Of a DNA stretch of 64,000 nt, positions 1-8,736 are shown in pieces. Position numbers and translations under genes: made by a program. Origin of the DNA: Amycolatopsis alba DSM 44262 (GTDB lineage Bacteria > Actinomycetota > Actinomycetes > Mycobacteriales > Pseudonocardiaceae); the NCBI RefSeq assembly GCF_000384215.1, contig NZ_KB913032.1, positions 8,641,605-8,705,604 on the forward strand, read 5' to 3'. Position 1 is the stretch's first letter. Every line of letters begins with the position of its first letter. The notes beneath the pieces are model-generated. The model did no database searches. It saw nothing but the letters and a program-made list of their open reading frames with translations, and was not told the DNA's origin.

Positions 1-862
1 CGAAGTCGCCGTTCGCCGGCGCGGCCTCCTGAACGAGGTTGCTGCGGAACAGTTCGCCGACCAGCGGCTCGAAGACCACGTTCGCGGCGAAGATCGCCTC
101 GCACCAGTCCCAGATCCCGGTGAGCTGTTCGGCCGTCTCACGGACGCCCTGCCAGGCCGGGTCGGCATCCCACGTCTCCAGATGCGCCGAACCGTCGAAA
201 CCCTCGATCTCCTCGGTGAGCGTGAGGTTGTACAGGGCCAGGTCCTGCGCGGCGCGGATGCGGTGCATGCTGTTCACCGAGATCGCGTTGTTGTGCATGT
301 TGGTCGGCGCCCGGCGGTTGGCGTTGGCGAACAGGTACAGCCCGAGGCCGTGGTCGACATGCATCCACGCGCCGACGTGCTTGGCCACGAAGTCCACCCA
401 GTTGGGGTTCCACTGCTCGAAGGCCTTGGCCTGCCGCGCCGCGTCGACGTTCTGGTTCAGCTGCCGGACGACGTTCGCGTTGTAGCGGTAGAGGGTCAGT
501 TCCCATTCCTCGTTGGGATCACGGAACTCGTGCCAGCCGTGCGCCGGCCAGTCGTAGCCCTTGCCGCCCGAGCCGGGACCGCGTTCCGGTTCCGGCCGGT
601 CCGAACCCCAGGCCTTCAGCACCGTCCAGCCGAGCGGATAGCCTGCCTTGCCGTCGGCGAAGGCGTACAGCCAGCCCTGGGAGAGGTAGTGCCGCGGATC
701 CGGCTGGACCTCGACGGTCACATCCTCGTAATGGCTCTGCTTGCGCCTGGCCGGGTTGAAGTAGGTGAAACGGCGCGCGTCCGAATCCGGGAACACCTTG
801 GCTCCGGCCTCGGCGTCGGTGAAGACCGGCTTCGGCACACTGCGTTCTTCAGTGCCTGTCAT
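1..862 (-). CDS. prmC: Propane monooxygenase hydroxylase small (beta) subunit, 3' end cut by window
   Basis: This is the beta subunit of a soluble diiron monooxygenase hydroxylase, the partner that packs against the catalytic alpha subunit and carries no metal itself. The protein starts MTGTEERSVPKPVFTDAEAG at the ATG 860-862 and runs 287 codons to the window edge without a stop, so the last part of the roughly 350-residue family member is missing. Aromatic-rich stretches such as HYLSQGWLYAFADGK and HGWHEFRDPNEEWELTLYR are typical of the family. It lies 5 bases after the reductase stop in the order alpha-reductase-beta known for propane monooxygenases. The coupling protein gene (prmD) would be expected just left of the window. 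Substrate is inferred from gene order and overall look; related enzymes also take acetone or phenol. Confidence 0.85.
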   Translation of the reverse strand, partial: MTGTEERSVPKPVFTDAEAGAKVFPDSDARRFTYFNPARRKQSHYEDVTVEVQPDPRHYLSQGWLYAFADGKAGYPLGWTVLKAWGSDRPEPERGPGSGGKGYDWPAHGWHEFRDPNEEWELTLYRYNANVVRQLNQNVDAARQAKAFEQWNPNWVDFVAKHVGAWMHVDHGLGLYLFANANRRAPTNMHNNAISVNSMHRIRAAQDLALYNLTLTEEIEGFDGSAHLETWDADPAWQGVRETAEQLTGIWDWCEAIFAANVVFEPLVGELFRSNLVQEAAPANGDF

Positions 863-867
863 GGGGT

Positions 868-1899
868 TCACTCCTCACCGGTAGTGGTGAACTTGTCATA
901 GAAGACGCGCTTCTCCGCGACTCCGAGGGAAGGCAGCAGCTCCAGGGCCGCCTCCACCATCGGCGGTGGACCGCAGACGTAGGCGTCGGCGCCGCGGAGA
1001 TCGGGCCCGGCCCGCTTGAGGACGTCGGTGACGAAGCCGGTCTCGCCGTCCCAGTCCTCGTCGCCGGGTTCGGAAAGCGCCGGTAGATAACGGAAGTTCT
1101 TCAGGATTCCGGCGATCGCCGCCAGTTCGGCTTCGAAGCAGAGGTCGTGCCGCCGCCGGGCGCCGTAGTAGAAGGTGGCCTTGCGGTCGATGCCGCGCTC
1201 CGCCATCGACCGCAGCAACGCCAGGACGGGCGCCATCCCGGCCCCGCCGCCGACGAACACGACCTCGGCGCCGGGCGCGTCCCGCAGCGTGAACACCCCG
1301 AACGGCCCGGTGACGTCCAGCCGGTCGCCCGCCTTCACCCGGCTGTCGAGGAACTCCGAGAACAGGCCGCCGGGGTGGATCTTGACGACGAACTCCAGCA
1401 GGCCTTCCCGCGCGGAGGTGTTGGCCATCGAGAACGACCGCGTCTGGTCCGTGCCGGGGACCTTGAAGTCCAGGTACTGGCCGGGGAAGAACTTCAGCGT
1501 CTCCGGTTCGACGAGCCGCACGACCAGCTGCCGCAGATCAGGGGTGACGTGCTCGTTCGACACGACCTCCACGACCGCGTCGGTGATCGGCAACCCGGCC
1601 TGGATCATCTCCTCGTCGTAGTTGAGGAGCTCGATCGTGAGGTCCTCGTAGGCGTGCGCCCGGCACAGCAGGGTGAAACCCTCCTCCTTCTCGTAGTCGG
1701 GCAGGGCGAAGGTCGAGTACCGGTCGTGTTCGACGTCGTCGCCGTCGAGGATGAAGGATTTGCAGGACGCGCACTGGCCTTCCTTGCAGCCGTGCATGAG
1801 CATGACGCCCTGTTCGGCGGCGGCGCGCAGGATCGTCTGGTCCTCGCTGACGTCGATCTCGATGCCGACGGGTTCGAACCTCACCCGGTGCTTTCTCAT
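868..1899 (-). CDS. prmB: Propane monooxygenase reductase (2Fe-2S/FAD)
   Basis: The 343-residue NAD(P)H reductase passes electrons to the diiron hydroxylase. The N-terminal plant-type ferredoxin domain has cysteine ligands C38, C43, C46 and C79 (HGCKEGQCASC and LLC). It is followed by a FAD-binding domain with TRSFSMAN and an NAD-binding domain with VGGGAGMAPVLALLRS and YVCGPPPM. The ATG at 1897-1899 was chosen because a GAGGAG ribosome site lies 3-8 bases upstream and the ferredoxin domain begins right there; the frame stays open further upstream but that stretch looks non-coding. It sits between prmA (71-base gap) and prmC (5-base gap) and is surely co-transcribed with them. Confidence 0.93.
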   Translation of the reverse strand: MRKHRVRFEPVGIEIDVSEDQTILRAAAEQGVMLMHGCKEGQCASCKSFILDGDDVEHDRYSTFALPDYEKEEGFTLLCRAHAYEDLTIELLNYDEEMIQAGLPITDAVVEVVSNEHVTPDLRQLVVRLVEPETLKFFPGQYLDFKVPGTDQTRSFSMANTSAREGLLEFVVKIHPGGLFSEFLDSRVKAGDRLDVTGPFGVFTLRDAPGAEVVFVGGGAGMAPVLALLRSMAERGIDRKATFYYGARRRHDLCFEAELAAIAGILKNFRYLPALSEPGDEDWDGETGFVTDVLKRAGPDLRGADAYVCGPPPMVEAALELLPSLGVAEKRVFYDKFTTTGEE

Positions 1900-1970
1900 G
1901 ACTCCTCGTCCCGCGGGAGAAGGTGGGGAGGGCGCTGTGTCGCTGAGGGGTGCGCCCTCCCCACGTGGTC

Positions 1971-3620
1971 TCAGGGGCGCGGAGCGGGCCGCCCGGCCGG
2001 GCCCTGGCGGTTGTAGTCGGCCTGGAACGCGGCGCGTTCGGCGTCGGTCATCCGGTTCAGCAGCACGTTCGGCGACTGCACCTCGGGCATCCGGCGGAGG
2101 TGGTCCAGTGTCCACATCTTCTTCGGGTCGAGGTCCAGATGCGGCTGCGCGACCATGGTCCTGCCGTCGTCGCGGACGAAGCCCATGTCGGAGACGACGT
2201 CAGCCCAGTTCCAGCCGTGGTACAGCGTCTCCCATTCGCGGGCGCCGACGAGCTTGCCCATGTTCGGCGTGCCGCGGCCCTGGTAGGTGGGCTGGAACGC
2301 CTCGGCGTCGGTCCAGCGGCAGGTTTCCGAGCAGTAGGTGCGCCATTGCCCCTCGACCTTGTCGGTGACCATGTCCTCGCGGATGAGGCACGGCACCATG
2401 CAGGTCCAGCACCGGTGCGGGTACACGTAGTCGACGTCTTCGGCGACGATCGGATGGTGCCCGTTCGGGGTGGCGAGGCGGTTGTAGTTCTCCCACCACT
2501 TGCCGTACCGGTCGTACCAGCCCGGATACTTGTGCTCGAACCACTCGAAGTCCTTGTCCGTCATCGGGTCGATCCGCCAGTAGTTGGCGAGCCATCCGGT
2601 GGCGAAGAACTGCGCGACCTCGTGCACGTATCCCTTGGTCCAGATCCGGTTCCACGCCTCTTCGACGAGGTCGTGCGGGATGACGAGGCCGTAGCGCTCC
2701 AGCGGGACGAGGTAGCTGCGGTAGTAGTCGTCGTAGATCCAGCGGCGCCACATCTCCGCGTAGCTCTCGCGGTCCTTGCGGCGGTCCTTGGTGCCGTACT
2801 CGATGAAGGTGCCGATCGCCGCGTCGACCACGGCGTGGTTGTTCCACCAGGCGTACCGCAGGTCGCGTTCGAGCAGCTGGTGGTTGCTCTCGTCGGACAA
2901 CGCCATCAGCAGGGTCGCGTAGCCGTTGCTGATGTGGCGGGATTCGTCGGACTGCACCGAATGGAACACCGTCGGCAGCAGGTAGTCACCGTTGGCGGCG
3001 GCCTCGGCGGGCATCGCGACGAACAGCGTGTTGGTGAACGCCGTCTCCGCCACGATGGTGAGATAGATGCTCGCCGCGGTGATGGCGTCCCCGGTGATGA
3101 ACCCCTCGGCGAACTGGCGGCCGATCGTGCCGCAGTAGTCGTTCTGGAAGTTGCGCAGGCTCGAGTTGAAGCCCGCCGGATCGATGTAGTTCTGCATGTA
3201 CAGGCGTTTGAGGTTCTGCTGGATCGTCGAATGCCGGACCTCGTCGATCATCTGGATCGCCTGGCCGTTGTGCAGTTCCGGGTTCGGCACCGTGCGGAAC
3301 AGCAGCGGCATCGCCCGCGCGGCGGAGATCTCGGGCAGCGGGATGATGCTCAGGAACAACTTCTGCCACTCCAGCCAGCGTTCCTGCACCTGACGGAACA
3401 TGTTGCCGCGGATCGCACCGTCCTCGGCGCCGTACACCCGGTGGTCTTTTTCCTCCTGCATCGGGAAGTAGGACCTCAGCACCTGCTTGAGCGGGTCCTT
3501 CTTCTTGGCCTTGCGGAAGGTGTAATCGGTGCCGTAGTGCGAAACCGGCGTGTGGTACGCCGGTTCCCAGGACAGCTCCTGGATCTTCTGGTGGGCTTTC
3601 GCCACACTTTGGCGGCTCAT
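1971..3620 (-). CDS. prmA: Propane monooxygenase hydroxylase large (alpha) subunit
   Basis: This 549-residue protein is the catalytic subunit of a bacterial multicomponent monooxygenase that inserts oxygen into a short alkane or similar substrate. The six carboxylate/histidine diiron ligands can be placed by their spacing: E97, E127, H130 (IDEVRH), E192 (AETAF), E226 and H229 (DESRH). These intervals (30, 3, 62, 34, 3) are the same as in methane monooxygenase hydroxylase. The start ATG at 3618-3620 has an AAGGAG site six bases upstream. It is the first gene of the operon, 174 bases from a divergent activator gene. A CWTCMVPC...CSETC cysteine cluster is visible in the C-terminal half, as in other propane and phenol-type family members. 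The family is certain; the exact substrate is inference. Confidence 0.93.
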   Translation of the reverse strand: MSRQSVAKAHQKIQELSWEPAYHTPVSHYGTDYTFRKAKKKDPLKQVLRSYFPMQEEKDHRVYGAEDGAIRGNMFRQVQERWLEWQKLFLSIIPLPEISAARAMPLLFRTVPNPELHNGQAIQMIDEVRHSTIQQNLKRLYMQNYIDPAGFNSSLRNFQNDYCGTIGRQFAEGFITGDAITAASIYLTIVAETAFTNTLFVAMPAEAAANGDYLLPTVFHSVQSDESRHISNGYATLLMALSDESNHQLLERDLRYAWWNNHAVVDAAIGTFIEYGTKDRRKDRESYAEMWRRWIYDDYYRSYLVPLERYGLVIPHDLVEEAWNRIWTKGYVHEVAQFFATGWLANYWRIDPMTDKDFEWFEHKYPGWYDRYGKWWENYNRLATPNGHHPIVAEDVDYVYPHRCWTCMVPCLIREDMVTDKVEGQWRTYCSETCRWTDAEAFQPTYQGRGTPNMGKLVGAREWETLYHGWNWADVVSDMGFVRDDGRTMVAQPHLDLDPKKMWTLDHLRRMPEVQSPNVLLNRMTDAERAAFQADYNRQGPAGRPAPRP

Positions 3621-3679
3621 GGATCGCTCCTTGTCCGAGGCTCCCGCCACCATTGGAGGGCAGGCCGCGCACGGCGCGA

Positions 3680-3694
3680 GTCTCAATGTGAGAC
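3680..3694. promoter_or_regulatory. Inverted repeat, likely operator of the prm activator
   Basis: GTCTCA-atg-TGAGAC is a perfect 6-bp inverted repeat with a 3-bp spacer. It lies about 60 bases before prmA and 100 bases before the divergent activator, where such an activator would bind. Binding is inference. Confidence 0.5.
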
Positions 3695-3794
3695 ACCACG
3701 GGCGGCCGACCGCCTCTACCCTGGGGGCAAGCGGCACTCGGGTGTGCCCGCGTCCGCGCGGGCCGCGGCACTCGCGGGAGGTCAGGTGGACGGC

Positions 3795-5573
3795 ATGGTC
3801 CCCGCCGACGAGCAGCTCGCCCTGACCAGGGTCCGGTTCCTCACCGAGGAGCCGATCGGACCGGGATGCGTACGGCAGCCGATCCTGGCGTCCTGGCGCC
3901 GGTCGCGGGACCTGCTGGTGCGGGCCGACCGGGTCGACCCGCGGTATCTCGGCGACCAGAATCTCGACATCCCGCTGATCCGCGGCGCCGGACCGGTGCT
4001 GGCCAAGCTCGGCGAGCAGTTCGAGGGGCAGCCGATCAGCCTCATCCTCACCGACCCGGCCGGGGTCGTCCTCACCCAGAGCACCGGCGACAGCGAACTG
4101 CGCCGCCATCTCGAGAGTGTCGAACTCGTGCCGGGGTTCAGCTACGGAGAGCACTCCGTCGGCACCAACGGCATCGGCACCGCGCTCGAGGAAGGCCGCG
4201 CGACGCAGGTGTACGGGCACGAGCACTACGCGGAACACCTGGAGAACCTGGCCTGCGCCGGCGTCCCGATCCACCACCCGATCTCCGGCAAGAAGGTCGG
4301 CGCGATCGACCTCACCTGCTGGTACAAGGACGCGGGCGGGCTGTTGCTGGCGCTGGCGCGCTCGACGGCCGAGCAGGTCCGGCAGGCGTTGCTGCGGCAC
4401 TGTGACCTGCACGAGATGCTGCTGTTCCAGACGTATCTGCAGACCTGTCGCCGCTGGACCGGGATCGTGCTGGCGGTCAACGAGGACATCGTGATGATGA
4501 ACGACCGGGCGCGGCAGTTGCTCGACCCCGCCGACCAGTCGGTGCTGCTCGGCTTCGCCTCCGAAGCGCTGGGCTCGGGCGGGACGACGGCGGAGCTCTC
4601 GCTGTCGAGCGGTCAGCGGGTCCAGGTGTTCTGCCGCCGCGTCCCCGGACGGCGGGACGGCGACATCGCGGGCGGGGTGTTGTCGGTCAAATTCGTCGAA
4701 ACCGGCGAGAGCGGCTCCGGGAGCGCGCCGATGCTGCCGATGTACCTGCCCGGCGTCGTCGGCTCCGCGCCGTTGTGGTCACGATGCGGGCGCGAGCTGG
4801 AGAACGGGTTCAGCCGCAAGGAATGGGTCGTTCTCGAAGGGGCGCCGGGGACGGGGAAGCACATCCTGGCCAAGGGGATGCACCTGCGGCGCAGCCCGTC
4901 GGCACGACTGTGCACAGTGGATGCCGCAGGCGCGGCGGACGCGGAATGGGCGGCGGGACTGCGGCGCGAACTCCGCGCCCATCCCTCGGCGACGCTCGTC
5001 GTCCGGCACGCGCACCGCCTTCCGGCCGCCGCCGCGGAGCCGTTCGCCCGGTTGCTGCGGGAATTGCGGCACGAGGGCGGGCCGTGGGTGGTGCTGACCC
5101 TCGCACCCGGCACCGAGACCGCGCCCGAACTGGCGGAACTGCTGAAGTTCTTCCCGCGCACCGTCCGGGTCCCGCCGCTGCGCCAGCACACCGAAGACCT
5201 CGCCGAACTCGTCCCCCTGTTCCTGAGCAAACTCGGCTACGGCGGGCGGCTCACCTGCTCGGCCGCCGCGTTGCACCTGCTCATGCGGGCCGAATGGCCG
5301 GGCAACGCGGGCCAGCTCCACCGGGTGCTGAGGGAGGTCGCGCAACGCCGCCGCGTGGGGACCATCGTCCCCGGCGACCTTCCCGCCGAGTTCCGTGCCG
5401 TGGCGCGACGCCCGCTCAACCGGTTCGCGGTGATCGAGCGCGACGCGATCGTGCGGAGCCTCGAGGACGCCGACGGCAACAAGGTGCGGGCGGCCCAGCT
5501 GCTCGGGATCTCCCGCGCGACGATCTACCGGAAGATCCACGAGTACGGCATCGTGCCGCCGTCCCGGTCCTAG
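3795..5573 (+). CDS. GAF/AAA+/Fis-type transcriptional activator of the prm operon
   Basis: This is a regulator of the AcoR/MimR type, 592 residues. The N-terminal half holds a GAF-like sensor ([39 protein letters not shown]). The middle is an AAA+ ATPase remnant with Walker A GAPGTGKH near residue 349. The C-terminus is a Fis helix-turn-helix ([20 protein letters not shown]). The usual GAFTGA loop of sigma-54 activators is not visible, and the Walker B segment reads ATLVVRHAH without the acidic pair, so ATPase action on sigma-54 is doubtful, in line with actinomycetes lacking that sigma factor. I chose ATG 3795 with AGGTGG upstream; an in-frame GTG at 3786 behind GGGAGG is also possible. It is divergent from prmA and probably switches it on in response to substrate or product. 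Confidence 0.85.
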   Translation: MVPADEQLALTRVRFLTEEPIGPGCVRQPILASWRRSRDLLVRADRVDPRYLGDQNLDIPLIRGAGPVLAKLGEQFEGQPISLILTDPAGVVLTQSTGDSELRRHLESVELVPGFSYGEHSVGTNGIGTALEEGRATQVYGHEHYAEHLENLACAGVPIHHPISGKKVGAIDLTCWYKDAGGLLLALARSTAEQVRQALLRHCDLHEMLLFQTYLQTCRRWTGIVLAVNEDIVMMNDRARQLLDPADQSVLLGFASEALGSGGTTAELSLSSGQRVQVFCRRVPGRRDGDIAGGVLSVKFVETGESGSGSAPMLPMYLPGVVGSAPLWSRCGRELENGFSRKEWVVLEGAPGTGKHILAKGMHLRRSPSARLCTVDAAGAADAEWAAGLRRELRAHPSATLVVRHAHRLPAAAAEPFARLLRELRHEGGPWVVLTLAPGTETAPELAELLKFFPRTVRVPPLRQHTEDLAELVPLFLSKLGYGGRLTCSAAALHLLMRAEWPGNAGQLHRVLREVAQRRRVGTIVPGDLPAEFRAVARRPLNRFAVIERDAIVRSLEDADGNKVRAAQLLGISRATIYRKIHEYGIVPPSRS

Positions 5574-5581
5574 GGCGCGAT

Positions 5582-5773
5582 TCAGGCGACTTCGGAGCTG
5601 CGTCCGCCGTCGTGCAGGCCGAGCATGTCCAGCAGGGTCGCGCAGTCTTCGGCGTTCGTCGCCCGTGACGCCACCACGAGGGCCGCCTTCCGGCGCAGGG
5701 CTTCCTGCTCCGGGGTGTCCTGGCCCTCCGGCAGCAGCTCGGGCACCGGGTGCAATCCGAGTTCGTTTCTCAT
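5582..5773 (-). CDS. Small protein, AxDCxxLLxMLGLH family
   Basis: This 63-residue soluble protein of unknown function starts MRNELGLHPVPELLPEG, preceded by the ribosome site AAGGGGGG. Its C-terminal half carries ATNAEDCATLLDMLGLH. The same pattern (RDATDCRMLLEMLGLH) ends another small protein at 32177-32377, so the two are paralogues. There is no signal peptide or membrane segment. The conserved cysteine sits in a predicted helix. A GGGTAT element lies 36 bases upstream and suggests stress-sigma control. It is convergent with the prm activator, 8 bases between stops. No function can be assigned. Confidence 0.7.
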   Translation of the reverse strand: MRNELGLHPVPELLPEGQDTPEQEALRRKAALVVASRATNAEDCATLLDMLGLHDGGRSSEVA

Positions 5774-5809
5774 GATCCCCCCTTGGGTAGAGAACAGCGT
5801 GTCCCTCTG

Positions 5810-5835
5810 ATACCCGCGATCGCGGGTGCGCACAC
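5810..5835 (-). promoter_or_regulatory. Putative SigB/SigF-type promoter with 16-bp palindrome
   Basis: On the minus strand GTGT (5835-5832), a 16-base spacer and GGGTAT (5815-5810) fit the GNNT-N14-16-GGGTAY pattern of actinobacterial SigB/SigF-type sigma factors. The spacer and -10 overlap a perfect palindrome ACCCGCGATCGCGGGT (5812-5827). It lies 36 bases before the start codon of the small gene 5582-5773. Confidence 0.45.
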
Positions 5836-5963
5836 AGGTGTCCCCGTTCGGGTGCGCAGAGACACAGGCGCCTTACTCCATCCGAGTGATTGAGCCGCGC
5901 GAGGCCGGAAGCCGGGTGGCCCCGGCAGTGTCGAATCTCGCCTGCTCCATGGATCAACCGGAC

Positions 5964-5990
5964 GTTTATCCGGCGATTCGAACGGGGTAC
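5964..5990 (+). promoter_or_regulatory. Putative SigB/SigF-type promoter
   Basis: GTTT (5964-5967), 17-base spacer, GGGTAC (5985-5990), ending 25 bases before the start codon of the gene at 6016. This is the GTTT/GGGTA pattern of SigF/SigB sigma factors, and a sigma factor of that family is encoded at 6862. Confidence 0.55.
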
Positions 5991-6015
5991 TTGGCCGGGG
6001 AAGAGAGGAGCCTCG

Positions 6016-6348
6016 ATGCCCCAGCAGAGTTGGACCGACAAACGAGAACGTCAGTACGAACACATCAAGGATTCCGCGAAGGACCGGGGAGCGAGCACAG
6101 ACCGGGCCGAGGAGATCGCCGCGCGCACCGTCAACAAGAACCGCGCGCAGGCGGGCGAGTCACGCGAAGCGAGCCGGACGTCCATGCAGGACATGTCGCC
6201 GCAGCGGCGGGGCGGCAAGCGGTCCGGGAACCGTCAGGGCCCGAACGGCCCGACGAAGGACCAGCTCTACGGCGAAGCGAAGAACCGCAACGTCAAGGGC
6301 AGGTCGAAGATGTCGAAAAAGGAGCTTCAGCGCGCCCTCGGCCGTTGA
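6016..6348 (+). CDS. Stress-linked small basic protein ('plasmid stabilization protein' family)
   Basis: This is a 110-residue, highly charged protein of an actinobacterial family often labelled plasmid stabilization protein, a name with little support. It begins MPQQSWTDKRERQYEHIKDS and contains the conserved EEIAARTVNKNRAQAGES and TKDQLYGEAKNRNVKGRSKM segments. The end (GRSKMSKKELQRALGR) resembles a Rho-N/SAP-like nucleic-acid-binding helix pair. The start ATG has AGAGGAG upstream. A SigB/SigF-type promoter lies upstream and an anti-sigma/sigma pair follows, so stress induction is likely. A 9-bp hairpin follows the stop. Confidence 0.75.
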   Translation: MPQQSWTDKRERQYEHIKDSAKDRGASTDRAEEIAARTVNKNRAQAGESREASRTSMQDMSPQRRGGKRSGNRQGPNGPTKDQLYGEAKNRNVKGRSKMSKKELQRALGR

Positions 6349-6357
6349 TCACGCGTC

Positions 6358-6379
6358 CCGCGGCGGATCCCCGCCGCGG
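6358..6379 (+). terminator. Hairpin after stress gene
   Basis: CCGCGGCGG-atcc-CCGCCGCGG is a perfect 9-bp GC stem directly after the stop at 6348. There is no T-run, as is usual in high-GC actinomycetes. Confidence 0.45.
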
Positions 6380-6412
6380 ATACCTCACGGCCACGGACGG
6401 ATGGGTTTCGCA

Positions 6413-6865
6413 ATGGATACACATGGACGGGGTGGACTGACCCCGCAGACCCGGCTTCAATCGGACGATCTGTTCGACCGGGTCGAGCTTCGCCTTCCCG
6501 CCGAGGCTGAACAGATTCCTCTCGTCCGCACGCTCACCCACGGTGTGGTGGCGCGTGCGGATTTCGGCTTGGACGCCATCTCCGACGCGAAAATGGCCGT
6601 CGACGAAGCCTGCTCCCAACTTGTCCAGCCCGCCGAACTGGGAGCCGTTCTTTGTTGTGTCTTCCACGAGATACCGGGGGGAATCGCCGTGTCGATCTCG
6701 ACGCGGACGGCGAAACCGTTCCTGCCGAGCGAGACCACGTTCGGCTGGCACGTCTTGACGACCTTGACCGGCTCGGTGACGGCACGGTGCGAGCCGATTC
6801 CCGGCGAACCGGGGAGCACGACGACGATCGACCTCGTCCTGGCTTCGGGAACGAGCGACGGGTGA
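6413..6865 (+). CDS. RsbW-like anti-sigma factor (HATPase fold)
   Basis: A 150-residue protein of the serine-kinase/anti-sigma (RsbW/SpoIIAB) family that would hold the adjacent sigma factor inactive. The pattern VELRLPAEAEQIPLVRTLTHGV followed by DAKMAVDEACSQLVQPAE marks the first helix-strand unit and the N-box region. The N-box asparagine is replaced by glutamine (ACSQLV), and the G-boxes are weak, so kinase activity is uncertain. ATG 6413 has GGATGGG upstream; an ATG at 6401 is the alternative. Its stop overlaps the GTG of the sigma gene (GTGA), a sign of translational coupling that fits an anti-sigma/sigma pair. Confidence 0.8.
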   Translation: MDTHGRGGLTPQTRLQSDDLFDRVELRLPAEAEQIPLVRTLTHGVVARADFGLDAISDAKMAVDEACSQLVQPAELGAVLCCVFHEIPGGIAVSISTRTAKPFLPSETTFGWHVLTTLTGSVTARCEPIPGEPGSTTTIDLVLASGTSDG

Positions 6866-7650
6866 GCGGCGAGCGCAAGACCCTCACACGCCAAGCGGAC
6901 GGCTACGCTCACTGTGAACCCCTGTTCGAAGAGATGTCCCTCCTGCCGGGGGACTCCCGGCGCCGCCAAGAGCTGCGTGACCGCCTGGTCACCGAACTGC
7001 TGCCACTCGCCGAGCACATCGCCACCAGGTTCTCCGGCCGGGGCGAGCCCCGCGAAGATCTGGTGCAGGTGGCGCGGATCGGCTTGATCAACGCGGTCGA
7101 CCGCTTCGATCCCGGCCGCGGGCACGACTTCCTCTCGTTCGCCGTGCCCACGATCATGGGCGAGGTCCGGCGGCACTTCCGGGACACCGGCTGGTCGGTC
7201 CGCGTACCCAGGCGGCTCAAGGAACTCCACGTCTCGCTCAGCCAGGGCACGGCCGCGTTGGCCCAGCGGCTCGGCCGCGCACCGACCCCGACCGAGCTCG
7301 CCGAGTATCTCGGGCTCGAAGTCAACGAGGTGCGCGAAGGACTGCTCGCCGGCCAGGCGTACCAGACGTTGTCGGTCGACAAGCCGGTCCATGACGACGC
7401 CACCGAGGCTCTTTCCCTCGCCGACACGATCGGCGCGGAGGACCACGAGATGGCTTTGGTGGAGAACCACGAGGCGCTGCAACCCCTGCTGCGGGAACTC
7501 CCGAAACGGGAGCGCACGATCCTCGTGATGCGGTTCTTCGGCGGGTACACCCAGACCCAGATCGCGGAGCGCGTCGGCATCTCGCAGATGCACGTTTCGC
7601 GGCTCCTCTCGCAGACTTTGGAACAGCTGCGGGGAAAGCTCTCGGAGTAG
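6862..7650 (+). CDS. SigB/SigF-family RNA polymerase sigma factor
   Basis: A 262-residue stress-type sigma factor. Region 2 reads EDLVQVARIGLINAVDRFDPGRGHDF... with the conserved PTIMGEVRRHFRD. Region 3 covers the TELAEYLGLEVNEVREGL helices, and region 4 ends with the helix-turn-helix QTQIAERVGISQMHVSRLL. The length equals that of Streptomyces SigB/SigF proteins. The GTG at 6862 overlaps the anti-sigma stop. Nearby promoters with GGGTA -10 elements (5964, 8704, 8737, 5810) are what this family recognises, so it probably controls the surrounding genes. A strong hairpin follows its stop immediately. Confidence 0.92.
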   Translation: MSGERKTLTRQADGYAHCEPLFEEMSLLPGDSRRRQELRDRLVTELLPLAEHIATRFSGRGEPREDLVQVARIGLINAVDRFDPGRGHDFLSFAVPTIMGEVRRHFRDTGWSVRVPRRLKELHVSLSQGTAALAQRLGRAPTPTELAEYLGLEVNEVREGLLAGQAYQTLSVDKPVHDDATEALSLADTIGAEDHEMALVENHEALQPLLRELPKRERTILVMRFFGGYTQTQIAERVGISQMHVSRLLSQTLEQLRGKLSE

Positions 7651-7651
7651 C

Positions 7652-7693
7652 GTGAAGGCCCCCTTCCCTCGAACGTCGAAAGGGGGCCTTCAC
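7652..7693. terminator. Bidirectional hairpin terminator of the GTGAAGG family
   Basis: GTGAAGGCCCCCTT (7652-7665) and its exact complement (7680-7693) form a 14-bp stem with a 14-base loop between the convergent sigma gene and the membrane-protein gene. Related hairpins occur at 32109 and 60375. Confidence 0.7.
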
Positions 7694-7705
7694 TCGCGGG
7701 CCGTC

Positions 7706-8170
7706 CTACGGCGTCGTGTAAGGCGCCTGGTGCTCGATCGACGGGCTCGCGGCCGGGTAGCGGCCTTCCTGACCCGGCACCGGGGTCACGGTCGTGCCCT
7801 GGTGCTCGGGCTCGACGCGCTGCCTGGGGCGGTTGATGACCGCTTCGGCCTCCTGCTCGCCGCGGATCCGCGAAAGCACGCTGAGCGTGATCGCGTGGGC
7901 GATGGCCAGGACCAGCAACAGCACACCCAGCCTGCCCACCACACCCGGCAGATCACTGCCGCCGATGTCGATGGTCGACAGCAACGCCAAAACACCCAGC
8001 GTCGCGAGGTGGAACAGCACCGTGACGAGCCAGGTCATGGATGCCCCGGCCGCCGGATCGCCGTATGAACCTCGCAGGTAGCGCTTACCACTTTGGTAGA
8101 TGATCAGACCGTCGAGCATGACCAGCGCCACTCCGATGACGAGGAAGGCCACGTATGCGTTGGTAGTCAT
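7706..8170 (-). CDS. Small membrane protein with three helices
   Basis: A 154-residue hypothetical membrane protein. Hydrophobic stretches are at about residues 7-26 (VAFLVIGVALVMLDGLIIY), 46-66 and 78-98. A polar tail of 50 residues rich in Pro, Glu and Gln follows (TTVTPVPGQEGRYPAASPS). It starts at ATG 8170 with GGGAG upstream, 26 bases after the SRPBCC gene, so the two form an operon read from the stress-type promoter at 8704-8729. I do not recognise a named family. Confidence 0.65.
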   Translation of the reverse strand: MTTNAYVAFLVIGVALVMLDGLIIYQSGKRYLRGSYGDPAAGASMTWLVTVLFHLATLGVLALLSTIDIGGSDLPGVVGRLGVLLLVLAIAHAITLSVLSRIRGEQEAEAVINRPRQRVEPEHQGTTVTPVPGQEGRYPAASPSIEHQAPYTTP

Positions 8171-8196
8171 GCCGGAACGCTCCCTTCGTTATGGGG

Positions 8197-8658
8197 TCAG
8201 CTGCCGGGGCGGTCCACGTCACCACGCCACGCGCCGGACTCGTGGCCGCGGCTCTCGATGAACTCCTTGAACCGCTTCATGTCGCCCTTGATCCGGCGGT
8301 CGAGCACGCCGAGTTTGTCGGCGACGTTTTCGGCGAAACCCTCCGGGTCGATCTCCATCTGCGCCGTGACCCTGGTCTTGTTGTCATCCAGCCGATGGAA
8401 GGTGATGACACCCGCGTGGTCGGGACCGGAATCCGAGGTCCACGCCACGCGCTCGTCGGGATGCTGTTCGGTGATGGTCGCGTCGAATTCCCGGCTCACC
8501 CCACCGAATTTGGTCACCCAGTGGGTGTGGGTCGCGTCGATCTGGCGGATCTCCTCGACACCTTCCATGAAATTCGGGAAGGTCTCGAACTGAGTCCACT
8601 GGTTGTACGCGGTTTTCACCGGGACTTCGACGTCCACCATTTCGGTGATCGTGCTCAT
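8197..8658 (-). CDS. SRPBCC (START-like) family protein
   Basis: This 153-residue protein belongs to the polyketide cyclase/START-like fold, which binds hydrophobic ligands in a large pocket. The opening ITEMVDVEVPVKTAYNQWTQFE, the segment FPNFMEGVEEIRQ and the C-terminal helix DMKRFKEFIESR are the standard family pattern. Such proteins are often found in stress-response clusters of actinomycetes. A GTTT-N16-GGGTAG element lies upstream on the minus strand, so SigB/SigF control is likely. The ligand is unknown. Confidence 0.8.
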   Translation of the reverse strand: MSTITEMVDVEVPVKTAYNQWTQFETFPNFMEGVEEIRQIDATHTHWVTKFGGVSREFDATITEQHPDERVAWTSDSGPDHAGVITFHRLDDNKTRVTAQMEIDPEGFAENVADKLGVLDRRIKGDMKRFKEFIESRGHESGAWRGDVDRPGS

Positions 8659-8703
8659 GCATCCTCCTCCTCGGTTGGGTGCTTTCGAGCCGGCACTCCC
8701 CGG

Positions 8704-8729
8704 CTACCCGACCCCGGACGGCCCGAAAC
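8704..8729 (-). promoter_or_regulatory. Putative SigB/SigF-type promoter of the SRPBCC operon
   Basis: Minus strand GTTT (8729-8726), 16-base spacer, GGGTAG (8709-8704). It is 45 bases before the SRPBCC start codon and back-to-back with a plus-strand promoter of the same type. Confidence 0.5.
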
Positions 8730-8736
8730 TCACCGT

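Noticed and set aside
6016..6348. Plasmid-derived region because of a 'plasmid stabilization' family name
   Set aside because: The family is chromosomal in actinomycetes and no partition or replication gene is present.
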